The notes under the pieces are model-generated. The model had not been told where the DNA came from, ran no database searches, and saw nothing but the letters and a program-made list of their open reading frames with translations. From NCBI GenBank assembly GCA_002336915.1, contig DDET01000053.1, forward strand, positions 1-31,843: a stretch of 31,843 nt of DNA, given 5' to 3'. The translations under genes and the position numbers were made by a program. This DNA comes from Bacteroidetes bacterium UBA1947. GTDB taxonomy: Bacteria; Bacteroidota; Bacteroidia; Chitinophagales; Chitinophagaceae. Below, one piece after another: positions 1-8,301 of this stretch (positions within the stretch are counted from its first letter, which is position 1; the number at the start of each line of letters is the position of its first letter).

Positions 1-1217
1 CCCGATTCACGAAGGTCACTCAACTGGGGTACTTTCGATTCCTTCCTCGTCTCTACCGAACGGTTCAACTGCGAAAGTGCTATAATTGGCACTTCCAGTT
101 CCTTGGCCAGTGCCTTCAGGTCGCGCGATATTTTGGAGATCTCCTGCTCGCGGTTGCCGCCCTTGTCTATACTGGCTTGCATCAGCTGCAGGTAATCTAT
201 GATGATCATTTTAATGTCGTGGCGCTGTTTCAGCCTCCTTGCCTTGGCCCTGAGCTCAAATATATTGAGGGCGGCCTGGTCATCGAGGAAGATGGGGGCG
301 GATGCCAGCTTGTTCATACGCTGGGTCATCTGCACAAACTCATGCTCCTGCATGCGGCCTTTGGTTATGGCATCCATGCTCACCTCGGTCACGGCTGCCA
401 GCATCCTTTTTACCAGCTGGCCGGCACCCATTTCAAGGCTGAAGAAGGCAACGGGGAAGGGATCGGGGGAGTGCATGGAGGCATTCATGGCCAGGTTAAG
501 ACAGAAGGCCGTTTTACCCACCGCAGGCCTTGCCGCGAGGATGATAAGGTCGGTCTTTTGCCAGCCGGAGGTAAGCTTATCGAGGGCCGTGAAACCTGAT
601 GGTACACCGGTAAGGTCGTCCTTCTTGTTCTTGGCTTCCTCTATTTCGTGCACTGTGGTTACCAGTACTTCTTTAAGGCTTTTAAAGTTCTTACGCAGGT
701 GCTTATCCGTTATCTCGTACAGGTTGCTCTCTGCCTTGTCCAGCAGGTCGAAGACGTCTGTACTGTCTTCGTAGGCATTCCCTATCACCTCGCCCGATAT
801 GCGTATCAGCTCGCGCTGGATGAATTTCTCCATCACTATGCGCGCATGGGCTTCAACGTGCGCGCTCGATACCACGCTCATGGTGAGGCGGGTAATGTAG
901 TAGGCGCCGCCCACTATTTCCAGCTCATTGCTCTTGCGCAGCTCTTCGGTAACGGTGAGCAGATCGACGGGCATACCCTTGTCAAAAAGGCGGCGGATAG
1001 CTCCGTATATTTTCTGGTTGGCATCTACATAAAAGCAATCTTCGCTCTGTATGATCTCCAGTACCTCGGCGAGTTTGTCTTTTTCCAGCATAATGGCACC
1101 TAGAACAGCTTCTTCGAGTTCGGGTGCCTGGGGTGGTATTTTTCCGTATACCAGCGTGGTCAGGTCGGGTTTGCGGCTACGGGTATTACCAAATTCTTTC
1201 TTAATGTTTACGGCCAT
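1..1217 (-). CDS. dnaB: Replicative DNA helicase DnaB, 3' end cut off by window edge
   Basis: This is the hexameric helicase that unwinds DNA at the replication fork and recruits primase. 405 codons are visible from an ATG at 1217, reading MAVNIKKEFGNTRSRKP. The N-terminal helical DnaB domain (about residues 28-130, with PPQAPELEEAVLGAIML) is followed by the RecA-like motor domain. Walker A is AARPAVGKTA (about 228-237), Walker B is MIIIDYLQLM, and the sequence leaves the window in SQLNRSVE...LSDLRESG, just before the usual SIEQDAD motif. About 100 C-terminal residues should lie to the left. No intein interrupts the visible part. It is divergent from pheT and has a long, structured upstream region. 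Family assignment is certain; only the C-terminus is unseen. Confidence 0.97.
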   Translation of the reverse strand, partial: MAVNIKKEFGNTRSRKPDLTTLVYGKIPPQAPELEEAVLGAIMLEKDKLAEVLEIIQSEDCFYVDANQKIYGAIRRLFDKGMPVDLLTVTEELRKSNELEIVGGAYYITRLTMSVVSSAHVEAHARIVMEKFIQRELIRISGEVIGNAYEDSTDVFDLLDKAESNLYEITDKHLRKNFKSLKEVLVTTVHEIEEAKNKKDDLTGVPSGFTALDKLTSGWQKTDLIILAARPAVGKTAFCLNLAMNASMHSPDPFPVAFFSLEMGAGQLVKRMLAAVTEVSMDAITKGRMQEHEFVQMTQRMNKLASAPIFLDDQAALNIFELRAKARRLKQRHDIKMIIIDYLQLMQASIDKGGNREQEISKISRDLKALAKELEVPIIALSQLNRSVETRKESKVPQLSDLRES

Positions 1218-1309
1218 TGGTTACTTCTGCGGGGTTGTATTTTCAGTCCTAATATTGTGTATGTCGAGGCTATGTAACATTGTTTTTACAAAGTTTTTCC
1301 AAAACTCCC

Positions 1310-1341
1310 TTAATGTTATGGGAACATTAAGACAACATTAA
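1310..1341. promoter_or_regulatory. Operator-like array of three AACATTAA half-sites
   Basis: TTAATGTT (1310-1317) and AACATTAA (1323-1330) form a perfect 8-bp inverted repeat with a 5-bp spacer. A third half-site, AACATTAA (1334-1341), repeats the second one 11 bp (about one helical turn) downstream. The array lies 93-124 bp upstream of the dnaB start. This is the architecture of a transcription-factor operator. No binding protein can be named, and regulation of dnaB or pheT is inference from position. Another TTAATGTT (1201-1208) falls inside the dnaB coding start and may be coincidental. Confidence 0.5.
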
Positions 1342-1427
1342 AATCACAGCTTGAAACGAATGTAAACGGGAAAAACTGAACTGCAAAAGGTTGGCGACTT
1401 AATAGTTTTAATCCGCGGGTACACCGC

Positions 1428-1509
1428 TTATTCACCACTTATTCTACCGATAAACCTTTAAAAGGGGAGTTTATCCACATCCACCCTGCGAAATTAACAC
1501 CTATTCACA
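1428..1509 (+). promoter_or_regulatory. Cluster of DnaA-box-like sites between dnaB and pheT
   Basis: A perfect TTATCCACA lies at 1471-1479. Near matches to TTATNCACA in the same orientation lie at 1428-1436 (TTATTCACC) and 1501-1509 (CTATTCACA). The surrounding 398-bp intergenic region (1218-1615) is A+T-rich and sits between divergent dnaB and pheT. The sites could mark DnaA-controlled transcription of dnaB or, less likely, part of an origin. The rest of this intergenic stretch shows nothing beyond the AACATTAA array and the pheT promoter. Confidence 0.4.
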
Positions 1510-1570
1510 AGTTTCCCCCAAAAAGTTGTTAACAATTCAGGTGCCTCCGGATTTCGTAAAAAGGATGCGA

Positions 1571-1596
1571 TTTGCTATTATCATAGGTTATCTTTG
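1571..1596 (+). promoter_or_regulatory. Probable pheT promoter (Bacteroidota type)
   Basis: TATCTTTG at 1589-1596 matches the Bacteroidota -7 consensus TAnnTTTG. A TTTG at 1571-1574 could be the -33 element, although the 14-bp gap is shorter than usual. The pheT ATG (1616) starts 19 bases after the -7 box, implying a short leader. The same TATCTTTG box precedes valS. Confidence 0.55.
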
Positions 1597-1615
1597 CCAA
1601 AAATCGAGTCTTTAG

Positions 1616-4030
1616 ATGACCATATCATATAAATGGCTATTGGAATACCTGCCGGAAGCCCTGCCAGTGGCTGAGTTGAGTAAGATACTGACTTCCATAG
1701 GTTTGGAAGTGGAAGCAGTGGAAAAGGCGGAAAGCGTTAAGGGAAGCCTCGAAGGCCTGGTAATAGGCGAGGTTTTGACCTGTGGAAAACACCCAAATGC
1801 CGATAAATTAAGCATTACAACAGTAAATATCGGTGGCGCTGAGCCACTGCAGATAGTATGCGGTGCGCCCAATGTAGCGGCCGGTCAGCGCGTGGTGGTG
1901 GCCCCTGTAGGCACTACGGTACACCCTACAGATGGGGAGGCGTTCCTGATAAAGAAGGCAAAAATACGTGGCGAGAACAGCGAAGGAATGATATGCGCGG
2001 AGGATGAAATAGGACTGGGCAAGAGCCATGATGGCATTATGATATTGCCGGAAGATGCGCCAATAGGCAGTCTTGCAAAGGAGTACTTTAAGATACCCGA
2101 AGCAGATGAAGTAATATATATAGGCCTCACGCCCAACCGATCGGACGCGATGAGCCATATAGGGGTGGCCCGCGATGTGTGTGCATACCTCACCCATCAT
2201 CATGGTACTAAACATCATGTAATACTGCCCCAGGCAAGCCTGCCCGCCAAAGGAGATAAGGAGATAAACATCAAAGTAAATATAGATGCTGTTGAAGCCT
2301 GCCCGCGATATATGGGTATAGGCATTGCAGGAGTAAAAATTGCAACATCGCCGGAATGGCTGCAGGCAAGGCTTAAGAGCATAGGCCTGAGGAGCATTAA
2401 TAATGTAGTGGACATCACCAATTTTGTACTGCACGAATATGGGCAGCCATTACATGCGTTTGATGCGGACAAGATAAAAGGCAATGAAATAAATGTGCGT
2501 TTCCTACCGGAAGGCACTGTGTTCAAAGCGCTGGATGAGAAAGAATATAAGCTGCGTGCCGATGACCTGGTGATATGCGATGCCAATGGGCCTGTGGCTA
2601 TGGGCGGTGTATTTGGCGGACTGGACAGCGGTGTAAGTGATGCATCAACCAATATATTTCTAGAGAGCGCTTATTTCACACCATCTTATATACGCCGTAC
2701 ATCATTGCATCATGGACTGCGTACAGATGCTGCAACGCATTTTGAAAAAGGTGTGGACATCAATAATGTATTCAATGCACTGGAGCGCGCTGCACAGATG
2801 ATCACAGAGATTGCAGGTGGAACAATAGCCTCTGCAGTAGTAGATGTGTACCCGAGGAAGATAGAGCCTGTAACAATAGACGTGCCTTACGCATACATAC
2901 AGAAGCTGTGTGGTAAGCCATATGAGATACCCACTATGCAGGCAATAGTTACTGCATTGGGTTTCATAATAGAGAGCGAAGATGCGGAAGGTATGATACT
3001 GCACGTGCCATCTAATAAAGTAGATGTATTACAGCCTGCCGATATTGCTGAAGAGATACTGCGCATAGACGGGCTGGACAATGTGCTGATACCTGCAAAG
3101 CTGAATATCACACTGACAAAGGCATTGCCCAACGACCGTGCAGAGCGTGAGAAGGTGGCGCAGCAACTTTGCGATACGGGCTTTCATGAAATAGTTACGA
3201 ACTCGATTGTCAATAGCAAATTCTATCCTGAGCGTACCGATTTGGTGCGTATGCTCAACAGCCTGAGCAGTGAGTTGGATATCCTTCGTCCGGCAATGCT
3301 GGAGAGCGGGCTGGAAGTGGTGGCTTATAACTGCAACCGCAAGAACCTGGACCTTTGCCTGTATGAGTTCGGCAAAGTATATACGCAGGAAGCAGGTAAA
3401 TATGTAGAAGTGCCGCAACTGGCATTATGGATAACAGGTAATGTGCAGGCTGCCAACTGGAACAGGAAAGCCATGCAGGCCGACCTGTTCTATGTAAAGG
3501 GTATAGTACAGAACCTGTTCACCTTGAGCGGTATCAAAGGCTTGCAGACGAGCTATGAAGAAACGGCAGGGCAGGGTACAGTGGTATGGAAATGGAAGAA
3601 TGAAGTGATAGCAAAAGCTACACAGGTACCTGCGCAAAGGCTGAAGGAATTTGAAGTAAAACAGGACTTGATACATGCCGTTATTGATTGGAATGTGTGG
3701 ATGAAAGCTGTGGCTACGGTTAGGATAAAGTACAGCGAAGTGCCTAAATTCCCCGCTGTGAACCGCGACCTTGCAGTGATACTGGACAAAGGAATTACCT
3801 ACCACCAGGTGCAACAGGTGACTGAGCAACTGAAACTGGACAGCCTGCAGGCCTACGATCTCTTCGATGTATTTGAAAGTGAAAAGCTGGGCGAAGGGAA
3901 AAAATCTTATGCATTAAGTTATACTTTTCAATTGCAAGACCGTACCTTAACAGATACAGAAACCGACCAACTGATGCAACAACTTATGGCTGCATATAAA
4001 AACAAGCTACAGGCCCAAATACGCGAATAA
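1616..4030 (+). CDS. pheT: Phenylalanine--tRNA ligase beta subunit
   Basis: This is the large subunit of the (alpha-beta)2 phenylalanyl-tRNA synthetase, which charges tRNA-Phe and edits mischarged Tyr. At 804 aa it has the usual full length for bacterial PheT. Order of domains: N-terminal helix-turn and OB-type tRNA-binding domain (about 40-150, with HPNADKLSITTVNIG and VCGAPNVAAGQ), B3/B4 editing domain (about 210-390, including NVVDITNFVLHEYGQPLHAFD), B5 domain (about 400-470), catalytic-like core, and a C-terminal FDX-ACB anticodon-binding domain (KYSEVPKFPAVNRDLAVILD, about 700-800). The partner pheS is not in the window. The stop TAA shares its last A with the ATG of the next gene, so the two are translationally coupled. 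Confidence 0.97.
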   Translation: MTISYKWLLEYLPEALPVAELSKILTSIGLEVEAVEKAESVKGSLEGLVIGEVLTCGKHPNADKLSITTVNIGGAEPLQIVCGAPNVAAGQRVVVAPVGTTVHPTDGEAFLIKKAKIRGENSEGMICAEDEIGLGKSHDGIMILPEDAPIGSLAKEYFKIPEADEVIYIGLTPNRSDAMSHIGVARDVCAYLTHHHGTKHHVILPQASLPAKGDKEINIKVNIDAVEACPRYMGIGIAGVKIATSPEWLQARLKSIGLRSINNVVDITNFVLHEYGQPLHAFDADKIKGNEINVRFLPEGTVFKALDEKEYKLRADDLVICDANGPVAMGGVFGGLDSGVSDASTNIFLESAYFTPSYIRRTSLHHGLRTDAATHFEKGVDINNVFNALERAAQMITEIAGGTIASAVVDVYPRKIEPVTIDVPYAYIQKLCGKPYEIPTMQAIVTALGFIIESEDAEGMILHVPSNKVDVLQPADIAEEILRIDGLDNVLIPAKLNITLTKALPNDRAEREKVAQQLCDTGFHEIVTNSIVNSKFYPERTDLVRMLNSLSSELDILRPAMLESGLEVVAYNCNRKNLDLCLYEFGKVYTQEAGKYVEVPQLALWITGNVQAANWNRKAMQADLFYVKGIVQNLFTLSGIKGLQTSYEETAGQGTVVWKWKNEVIAKATQVPAQRLKEFEVKQDLIHAVIDWNVWMKAVATVRIKYSEVPKFPAVNRDLAVILDKGITYHQVQQVTEQLKLDSLQAYDLFDVFESEKLGEGKKSYALSYTFQLQDRTLTDTETDQLMQQLMAAYKNKLQAQIRE

Positions 4031-4305
4031 TGCAGGAACTGGAGCTATTAGGTAACAAACTGGACCTGCTGTTGCAAAAATATACAGCATTACAGGCCGA
4101 AAATAAGCGCCTGAAGGGGACTCTTGAGCAGCAAACAAAGTCGATGGAAACGCTGAACGGCAAGCTGGCCTCGCTGGAGCAAAACATGGCCGCCACCCAC
4201 ATTGGCAAAGACATCCTGAAGGACGAAGAGAAAGAAACAGTAAAGAAACAACTGGATACTGTTATTGGCGAGATAGACAAAATACTTGCTACATTAAATG
4301 ACTAA
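4030..4305 (+). CDS. Small coiled-coil protein downstream of pheT
   Basis: A 91-aa protein whose start codon overlaps the pheT stop by one base (ATAATG). It is rich in Glu, Lys, Leu and Gln with heptad-like spacing over about residues 1-50 (LLGNKLDLLLQKYTALQAEN) and again in the C-terminal third, so it is probably an elongated coiled coil. It has no signal peptide and should be cytoplasmic. Small coiled-coil genes next to pheT occur in other Bacteroidota, where I recall zapA (and rny) following. Size and composition resemble the division factor ZapB, but homology to ZapB is not shown by the sequence. Here no zapA follows. Function unknown. Confidence 0.75.
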   Translation: MQELELLGNKLDLLLQKYTALQAENKRLKGTLEQQTKSMETLNGKLASLEQNMAATHIGKDILKDEEKETVKKQLDTVIGEIDKILATLND

Positions 4306-4798
4306 ACGAAACAGTGCATTCATACTGTGTTCCTGCCTGCTTGCCGCAATAATGATATCCTGCACGCAGCAGCGCGATCCCTGCCTGCAGCCAAGGGTGA
4401 TGTCCTTGCGTATGGGGGCTTACCGCATAGCCGATACCACCACAGTGGATACCTCGTTGCTGGCACCGGTAGTAGCTGCTATTGATTTTGATGACAGTGT
4501 TAAGACCACGGTTTACGGTACCAAAAACCAGGCGAAGTTCAGCATCTACCTTTCCCCGCAAGCCGATAGCTGCCGCTGGATGATATTGCCCGACACAAGT
4601 GCTTCGATCAACACCGCCGATACACTTACCTTCTACTACGACAAGAGCTTGCAGTTTTTATCGAATGCCTGCGGTTATTCGTATTTTTACAACTTACATA
4701 GTGTGCGCACCACCAATCACAGCATTGATTCCGTAGTCATCAGCACTTATAACGTTAACAGCGATGCAAGCAAGGAACACCTTAAAATATATTACTAG
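4298..4798 (+). CDS. Lipoprotein, DUF6452-like
   Basis: A 166-aa protein starting 8 bases inside the preceding gene (ATGACTAA overlap). The N-terminus carries a signal sequence with a lipobox-like MISC (Cys22), so it is probably a lipoprotein. The mature part starts with QQRDPCLQP and is predicted to be mostly beta strands. Size, the early Cys-x-Gln-Pro segment, and pairing with a beta-barrel-like partner fit the Bacteroidota DUF6452 family, which is often next to DUF6048. This assignment is from memory of the families, not a search. It overlaps the next gene by 35 bases, implying coupled translation. Function unknown; probably envelope-associated. Confidence 0.75.
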   Translation: MTKRNSAFILCSCLLAAIMISCTQQRDPCLQPRVMSLRMGAYRIADTTTVDTSLLAPVVAAIDFDDSVKTTVYGTKNQAKFSIYLSPQADSCRWMILPDTSASINTADTLTFYYDKSLQFLSNACGYSYFYNLHSVRTTNHSIDSVVISTYNVNSDASKEHLKIYY

Positions 4799-5543
4799 CC
4801 TTTTGCTCTTGCTTGCATCGGTAAGCGCTTTTGCGCAGTTGGATGATGAAAGCGAGGGTGAAGGAAAGCCTAAGGTAGATACCAAAGGCAGGCACCAGCT
4901 ATGCATTGGTGTTGACATAGCCCAACCCATAAGCAATTCCCTTGCTGACAATAAGAGATCATATGAGGCTTCGGTAGATTATTTTTTGGGTAAGGAGCTG
5001 TATGGAGTGTTGGAGGGCGGCTATGGCAATGCCACCGTTGATTACGCTGATCTTAAATACAAAACGAACAATACATTCTTTAGGGCAGGCATTAATAAGA
5101 GCATACTGGTACGCCTCAGTTCTTCCGACTGGGATATGGGCTTTATCGGTTTCCGCTATGGCTTTGCACCGATCAGCAGGAATGTGGCTACTTATACTGT
5201 TATCGACAAATTCTTTGGCAATACTACAGGCACGATACCTGCTAAAAACTTTACCGGTCACTGGGCTGAAATAGCAGGTGGTATGCGCCTGGATATCTTC
5301 AAAGGTATTTGCGCCGGCTGGACCATTCGTGGTAAATTCCTGTTGAACGCTAAGGCCTTTAATGAGCTTGCTCCGTCCTATGTAGCAGGCTATGGTAAGG
5401 GAGATAAGGGCAGCGTGTTCGACTACAATTTTTATATAAGCTATGCCATCAGGTGGAGCAAGAAAAAAGCAGAGGCTGCAAAACCGGCTGCTGCAGATAC
5501 CCTGGCTCCTGCTCAGTCCCCTGCTAAAGAACCGACCAGGTAA
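4764..5543 (+). CDS. Outer-membrane beta-barrel-like protein, DUF6048-like
   Basis: 259 aa. The start ATG lies inside the lipoprotein gene. A signal peptide (about 1-24, LLLLASVSAFAQ) precedes alternating hydrophobic/polar stretches typical of a small outer-membrane barrel (KELYGVLEGGYGNATVDY, DWDMGFIGFRYGFAPI, WTIRGKFLLNAKAF, YNFYISYAIRW). The C-terminal tail is Ala/Pro/Lys-rich and low in complexity. Together with the preceding lipoprotein it looks like a DUF6452/DUF6048 pair. The last 20 bases overlap the end of the convergent DUF58 gene. The biochemical role is unknown. Confidence 0.78.
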   Translation: MQARNTLKYITSLLLLLASVSAFAQLDDESEGEGKPKVDTKGRHQLCIGVDIAQPISNSLADNKRSYEASVDYFLGKELYGVLEGGYGNATVDYADLKYKTNNTFFRAGINKSILVRLSSSDWDMGFIGFRYGFAPISRNVATYTVIDKFFGNTTGTIPAKNFTGHWAEIAGGMRLDIFKGICAGWTIRGKFLLNAKAFNELAPSYVAGYGKGDKGSVFDYNFYISYAIRWSKKKAEAAKPAAADTLAPAQSPAKEPTR

Positions 5544-6909
5544 CGGCGCTCTTTTTCAACAATTCCTCTATTTCTTTTTCGCGCTTGTGTACCTGTATCC
5601 TGATGGGGGAGAAGGTCCAGCGGCCGCGTAGTTTTGTGAGGCGGTCATTGGGAGGTAAGAATATGAGCCTCCTTAGCCAACCCAGTGCTATAAAATGGCG
5701 GAATACCTGTGATGTCTTGATAAAGTAAACAACGGTTGACGCATTACATTGGTCCAGTATCGCGCTCAGTTCTTCAATGTCGGTAAGTGATGACACGCAG
5801 AGCACAGCACCCTGCCTGGCATTGAAATATTTGCTGAGTGGCTTATCGTCGTGCCAAGCGCTGTTGCTGATGATGCGTGCGGTCTTTTCGGCTTCAGGTA
5901 AATTTTCCTGCACTGTAAGGTCCTGGTCGGGTATATAGCGCATATCCCACTCCTTATGCGATAAAGCGTCGTATACTGTCCACACGCCGTTCTTGTAGTA
6001 GTTCAGCATTTCCTTCAGGTAGCCTTCATTCATCCATGCTGCCTTCACCGATGCATGGAACGAAGCATAGAAATACAAGTGCGAAGCATAAGGTTCGAAC
6101 ATCTCGGGTATGCGCACCACAAGGTCGCGGTTCTTAGCATATACCTTCCATACTATGCGCCGTACATCATCGCCCGATTCAAAGCCTTTGTAATTATGCA
6201 GCTCGCCTTCTACACGGCGCAGTTGTTCTATGCGCACATCCATCGTTTCCGTCTTCTTCGGGAACACACTCTTGTCCTCCTCATCCTCCAGCATAGGTGG
6301 CTGGTAGAACTGTCCGCCTATAGGCTGAGCCACGGCCAGCGAAAAAAGATGCAGCATGTCTTCAAAAAATACGAAGCCGCCTTTCAGCTGGTACTCTTTT
6401 ATATCGGGCAGTTCCATGCGGCTGCGGCCGGTTATAGCAGCGCGCCATAGGCTTTGTTCTTTTCTTTTGTTGGATAGCAGCGTGAACTTATCGGTCATGT
6501 TATGATCATCGTAAAAAAGCCTGCCCTTTACAAAACCCAGGATAGGGCGTCGTACACCTTCCAACACGGCGTTCATAAAGAGCTTGCTGTTCTTGCCTTT
6601 CTTTGTTTCGGTCGTAAAGGCGACTTGCAGCCTCACCTGCTTGTGCTTGCGCAGCCATAGGTAGTAGAGCCAGCTAAATATGGTACTCAATATAGAAAGG
6701 CCAATAAAACCTACAGCAAACCAGAAAGCCATTTTTCCCATCAGCAATATAAAGGGCCGCATGGGCGGGGGCTCTTCCCCTTTTGCAATGGGTGTGTATA
6801 ATATCTTATGCAGCAGCCATATCGCCACACCGCATAACAAAGTGTTGATGGTAATGGGAAAATATTGCAAAAAATAGCGTATCCGCCACTTTATTTGTTT
6901 CCGGTTCAT
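5524..6909 (-). CDS. DUF58 domain-containing membrane protein
   Basis: 461 aa with two N-terminal membrane segments (about 15-35 and 53-85) followed by a soluble region. The DUF58 signature is visible at about 240-270: YKGFESGDDVRRIVWKVYAK then NRDLVVRIPE. DUF58 proteins commonly accompany MoxR ATPases and VWA proteins in envelope or metalloprotein-assembly loci; none of these partners is next to it here. The C-terminal half probably folds like a von Willebrand A-type domain, though no clear MIDAS motif is seen. Its 3' end overlaps the convergent DUF6048-like gene by 20 bases. Confidence 0.85.
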   Translation of the reverse strand: MNRKQIKWRIRYFLQYFPITINTLLCGVAIWLLHKILYTPIAKGEEPPPMRPFILLMGKMAFWFAVGFIGLSILSTIFSWLYYLWLRKHKQVRLQVAFTTETKKGKNSKLFMNAVLEGVRRPILGFVKGRLFYDDHNMTDKFTLLSNKRKEQSLWRAAITGRSRMELPDIKEYQLKGGFVFFEDMLHLFSLAVAQPIGGQFYQPPMLEDEEDKSVFPKKTETMDVRIEQLRRVEGELHNYKGFESGDDVRRIVWKVYAKNRDLVVRIPEMFEPYASHLYFYASFHASVKAAWMNEGYLKEMLNYYKNGVWTVYDALSHKEWDMRYIPDQDLTVQENLPEAEKTARIISNSAWHDDKPLSKYFNARQGAVLCVSSLTDIEELSAILDQCNASTVVYFIKTSQVFRHFIALGWLRRLIFLPPNDRLTKLRGRWTFSPIRIQVHKREKEIEELLKKSAVTWSVL

Positions 6910-7084
6910 ATGCCTCCTGGCCTGTCAAATTAGCCTAATAATATTCATTTATAAAATCGATATTGAAAATAAGCATTACTACCTCATCATTTTGTTAAAT
7001 AAGAATCATTTTTACTCTATTTCCATAATATATTTCGTTAATTTCATGCTGGTAATCACCCTTATTCTAATAAAATCCGGTAAT

Positions 7085-7858
7085 ATGAAAAAGTTTTTAT
7101 TGATCCCCGTTTGCATGCTTGCCTTACATTCATTTGCCCAGGAAGGCGAAGTGCACAAGGCCATGGATGATAAATATGGCGAACCCGGCAGGGATAAACT
7201 CAATGCCTGGACCGAGAACATGATGAATGCAAAAACCGAGCCGCAGTACACTTTTACTACGGCTATGAACATGCACATCATCTCTTACAAGCATGGTGAA
7301 AAGAAGGACGAGAGCGACATAAAGTATTACATAAACCCCTCCTCGGAAACCTTTGGCATGAAGCCCGTGGATAAAAAGGGCCGCGATAACATGATCATGG
7401 TATACGATATGAAGAACCACAGCATGCTGATGCTGGACCATGATAAGATGACCGGTATGGCCATCAACATCAATGCCTTCATGAGCAAGGAGATGCAGGA
7501 AAAACGAGACCATCCCGAAACTGCAACACCGGGTAAAAGCAATACCGACTGCAAAAAGACAGGAAAGACACAGACCATACAGGGTTACCAGTGCGAGGAG
7601 TATGTATGCAAGGACGATGAGCGCAAAACCCGCAGCGAAATATGGATAGCACATGCATTACCTATTAACATATCCCAGAGCGGTGCACGCGGCCCTTATG
7701 CGGCTTACTTCCGCAGTGCCGACGGCCTGGGAGGCATGATGATGATGGCAAAATTCTACAAAGAGGATGAACTGGAATCAAGCATGGAAATAACCCTGCT
7801 CGATCCTAAAGCCAACATCATGGTGAAGACCACCGATTATAAATTGGGCATGCGTTAA
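7085..7858 (+). CDS. Exported DUF4412-like protein
   Basis: 257 aa from the ATG at 7085, chosen because it begins a clean signal peptide (MKKFLLIPVCMLALHSFAQ). An in-frame TTG at 6992 would only add a hydrophobic leader. The mature protein is rich in Met, Lys and Asp. It has the pattern of the DUF4412 family: a central KKTGKTQTIQGYQCEEYVC segment, then SEIWIAHALPINIS and a C-terminal strand-rich part. It is probably periplasmic. Met-rich runs (GGMMMMAKF) are notable, but metal binding is only a guess. It is convergent with the META lipoprotein, with 4 bases between the stops. Confidence 0.8.
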   Translation: MKKFLLIPVCMLALHSFAQEGEVHKAMDDKYGEPGRDKLNAWTENMMNAKTEPQYTFTTAMNMHIISYKHGEKKDESDIKYYINPSSETFGMKPVDKKGRDNMIMVYDMKNHSMLMLDHDKMTGMAININAFMSKEMQEKRDHPETATPGKSNTDCKKTGKTQTIQGYQCEEYVCKDDERKTRSEIWIAHALPINISQSGARGPYAAYFRSADGLGGMMMMAKFYKEDELESSMEITLLDPKANIMVKTTDYKLGMR

Positions 7859-7862
7859 TTAA

Positions 7863-8270
7863 TTACGGCATCGCAGTCAATGTAGCACGGGGCACGGCAT
7901 CATTGTACAGGTACAGTGTACCGTTGGATATGCTGTAATGATTGGTCTCCTTAAGCGCATCCATAAATTTTGCTTCCAGCCTGTCATAGTTACACGATAC
8001 CAGCGTCGATACCAGGTTTTTGATGAACAGCCTGTTGCCGTCCACAGTATAGCTGCCGGAGAAACTATTACAGCCACTTTCGCCTGTTACAGCGTTCTTA
8101 CTATCCAGTTGCATATACATGATGCCCGCAGGTATAACAAACGTCGTGTCCGACAAGGTAGATAAAGCCCACCTGCCTATAAGGCCGTTATTAGCATAAC
8201 CTGAAGATGAATGCCTGTTGCAGGAAAAAAGACAAACAGAAGCTACTAAAAGAATAGATAAAATGCGCAT
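7863..8270 (-). CDS. META-domain lipoprotein (HslJ-like)
   Basis: 135 aa. The signal peptide ends in a lipobox LFSC (Cys17), so the protein is probably lipid-anchored. A single META domain follows: GRWALSTLSDTTF, then GESGCNSFSGSYTVDGNRL, then LVSTLVSCNYDRLEAKFMDA and NHYSISNGTLYLYND. The paired Cys in GCNSFSG and VSCNYD are typical of the family. META domains occur in envelope stress proteins such as HslJ; the precise role is unknown. It lies downstream of the copper-monooxygenase-like gene on the same strand with a 31-bp gap, so cotranscription is possible. Confidence 0.87.
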   Translation of the reverse strand: MRILSILLVASVCLFSCNRHSSSGYANNGLIGRWALSTLSDTTFVIPAGIMYMQLDSKNAVTGESGCNSFSGSYTVDGNRLFIKNLVSTLVSCNYDRLEAKFMDALKETNHYSISNGTLYLYNDAVPRATLTAMP

Positions 8271-8301
8271 TGTATGAAGTTTTAAACGTTGTTTAATGTT
8301 T

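Noticed and set aside
1218..1615. Chromosomal origin of replication
   Set aside because: Only one exact DnaA box, no clear AT-rich unwinding element in a typical arrangement, and skew cannot be judged from one window. Kept only as a DnaA-box-like cluster.
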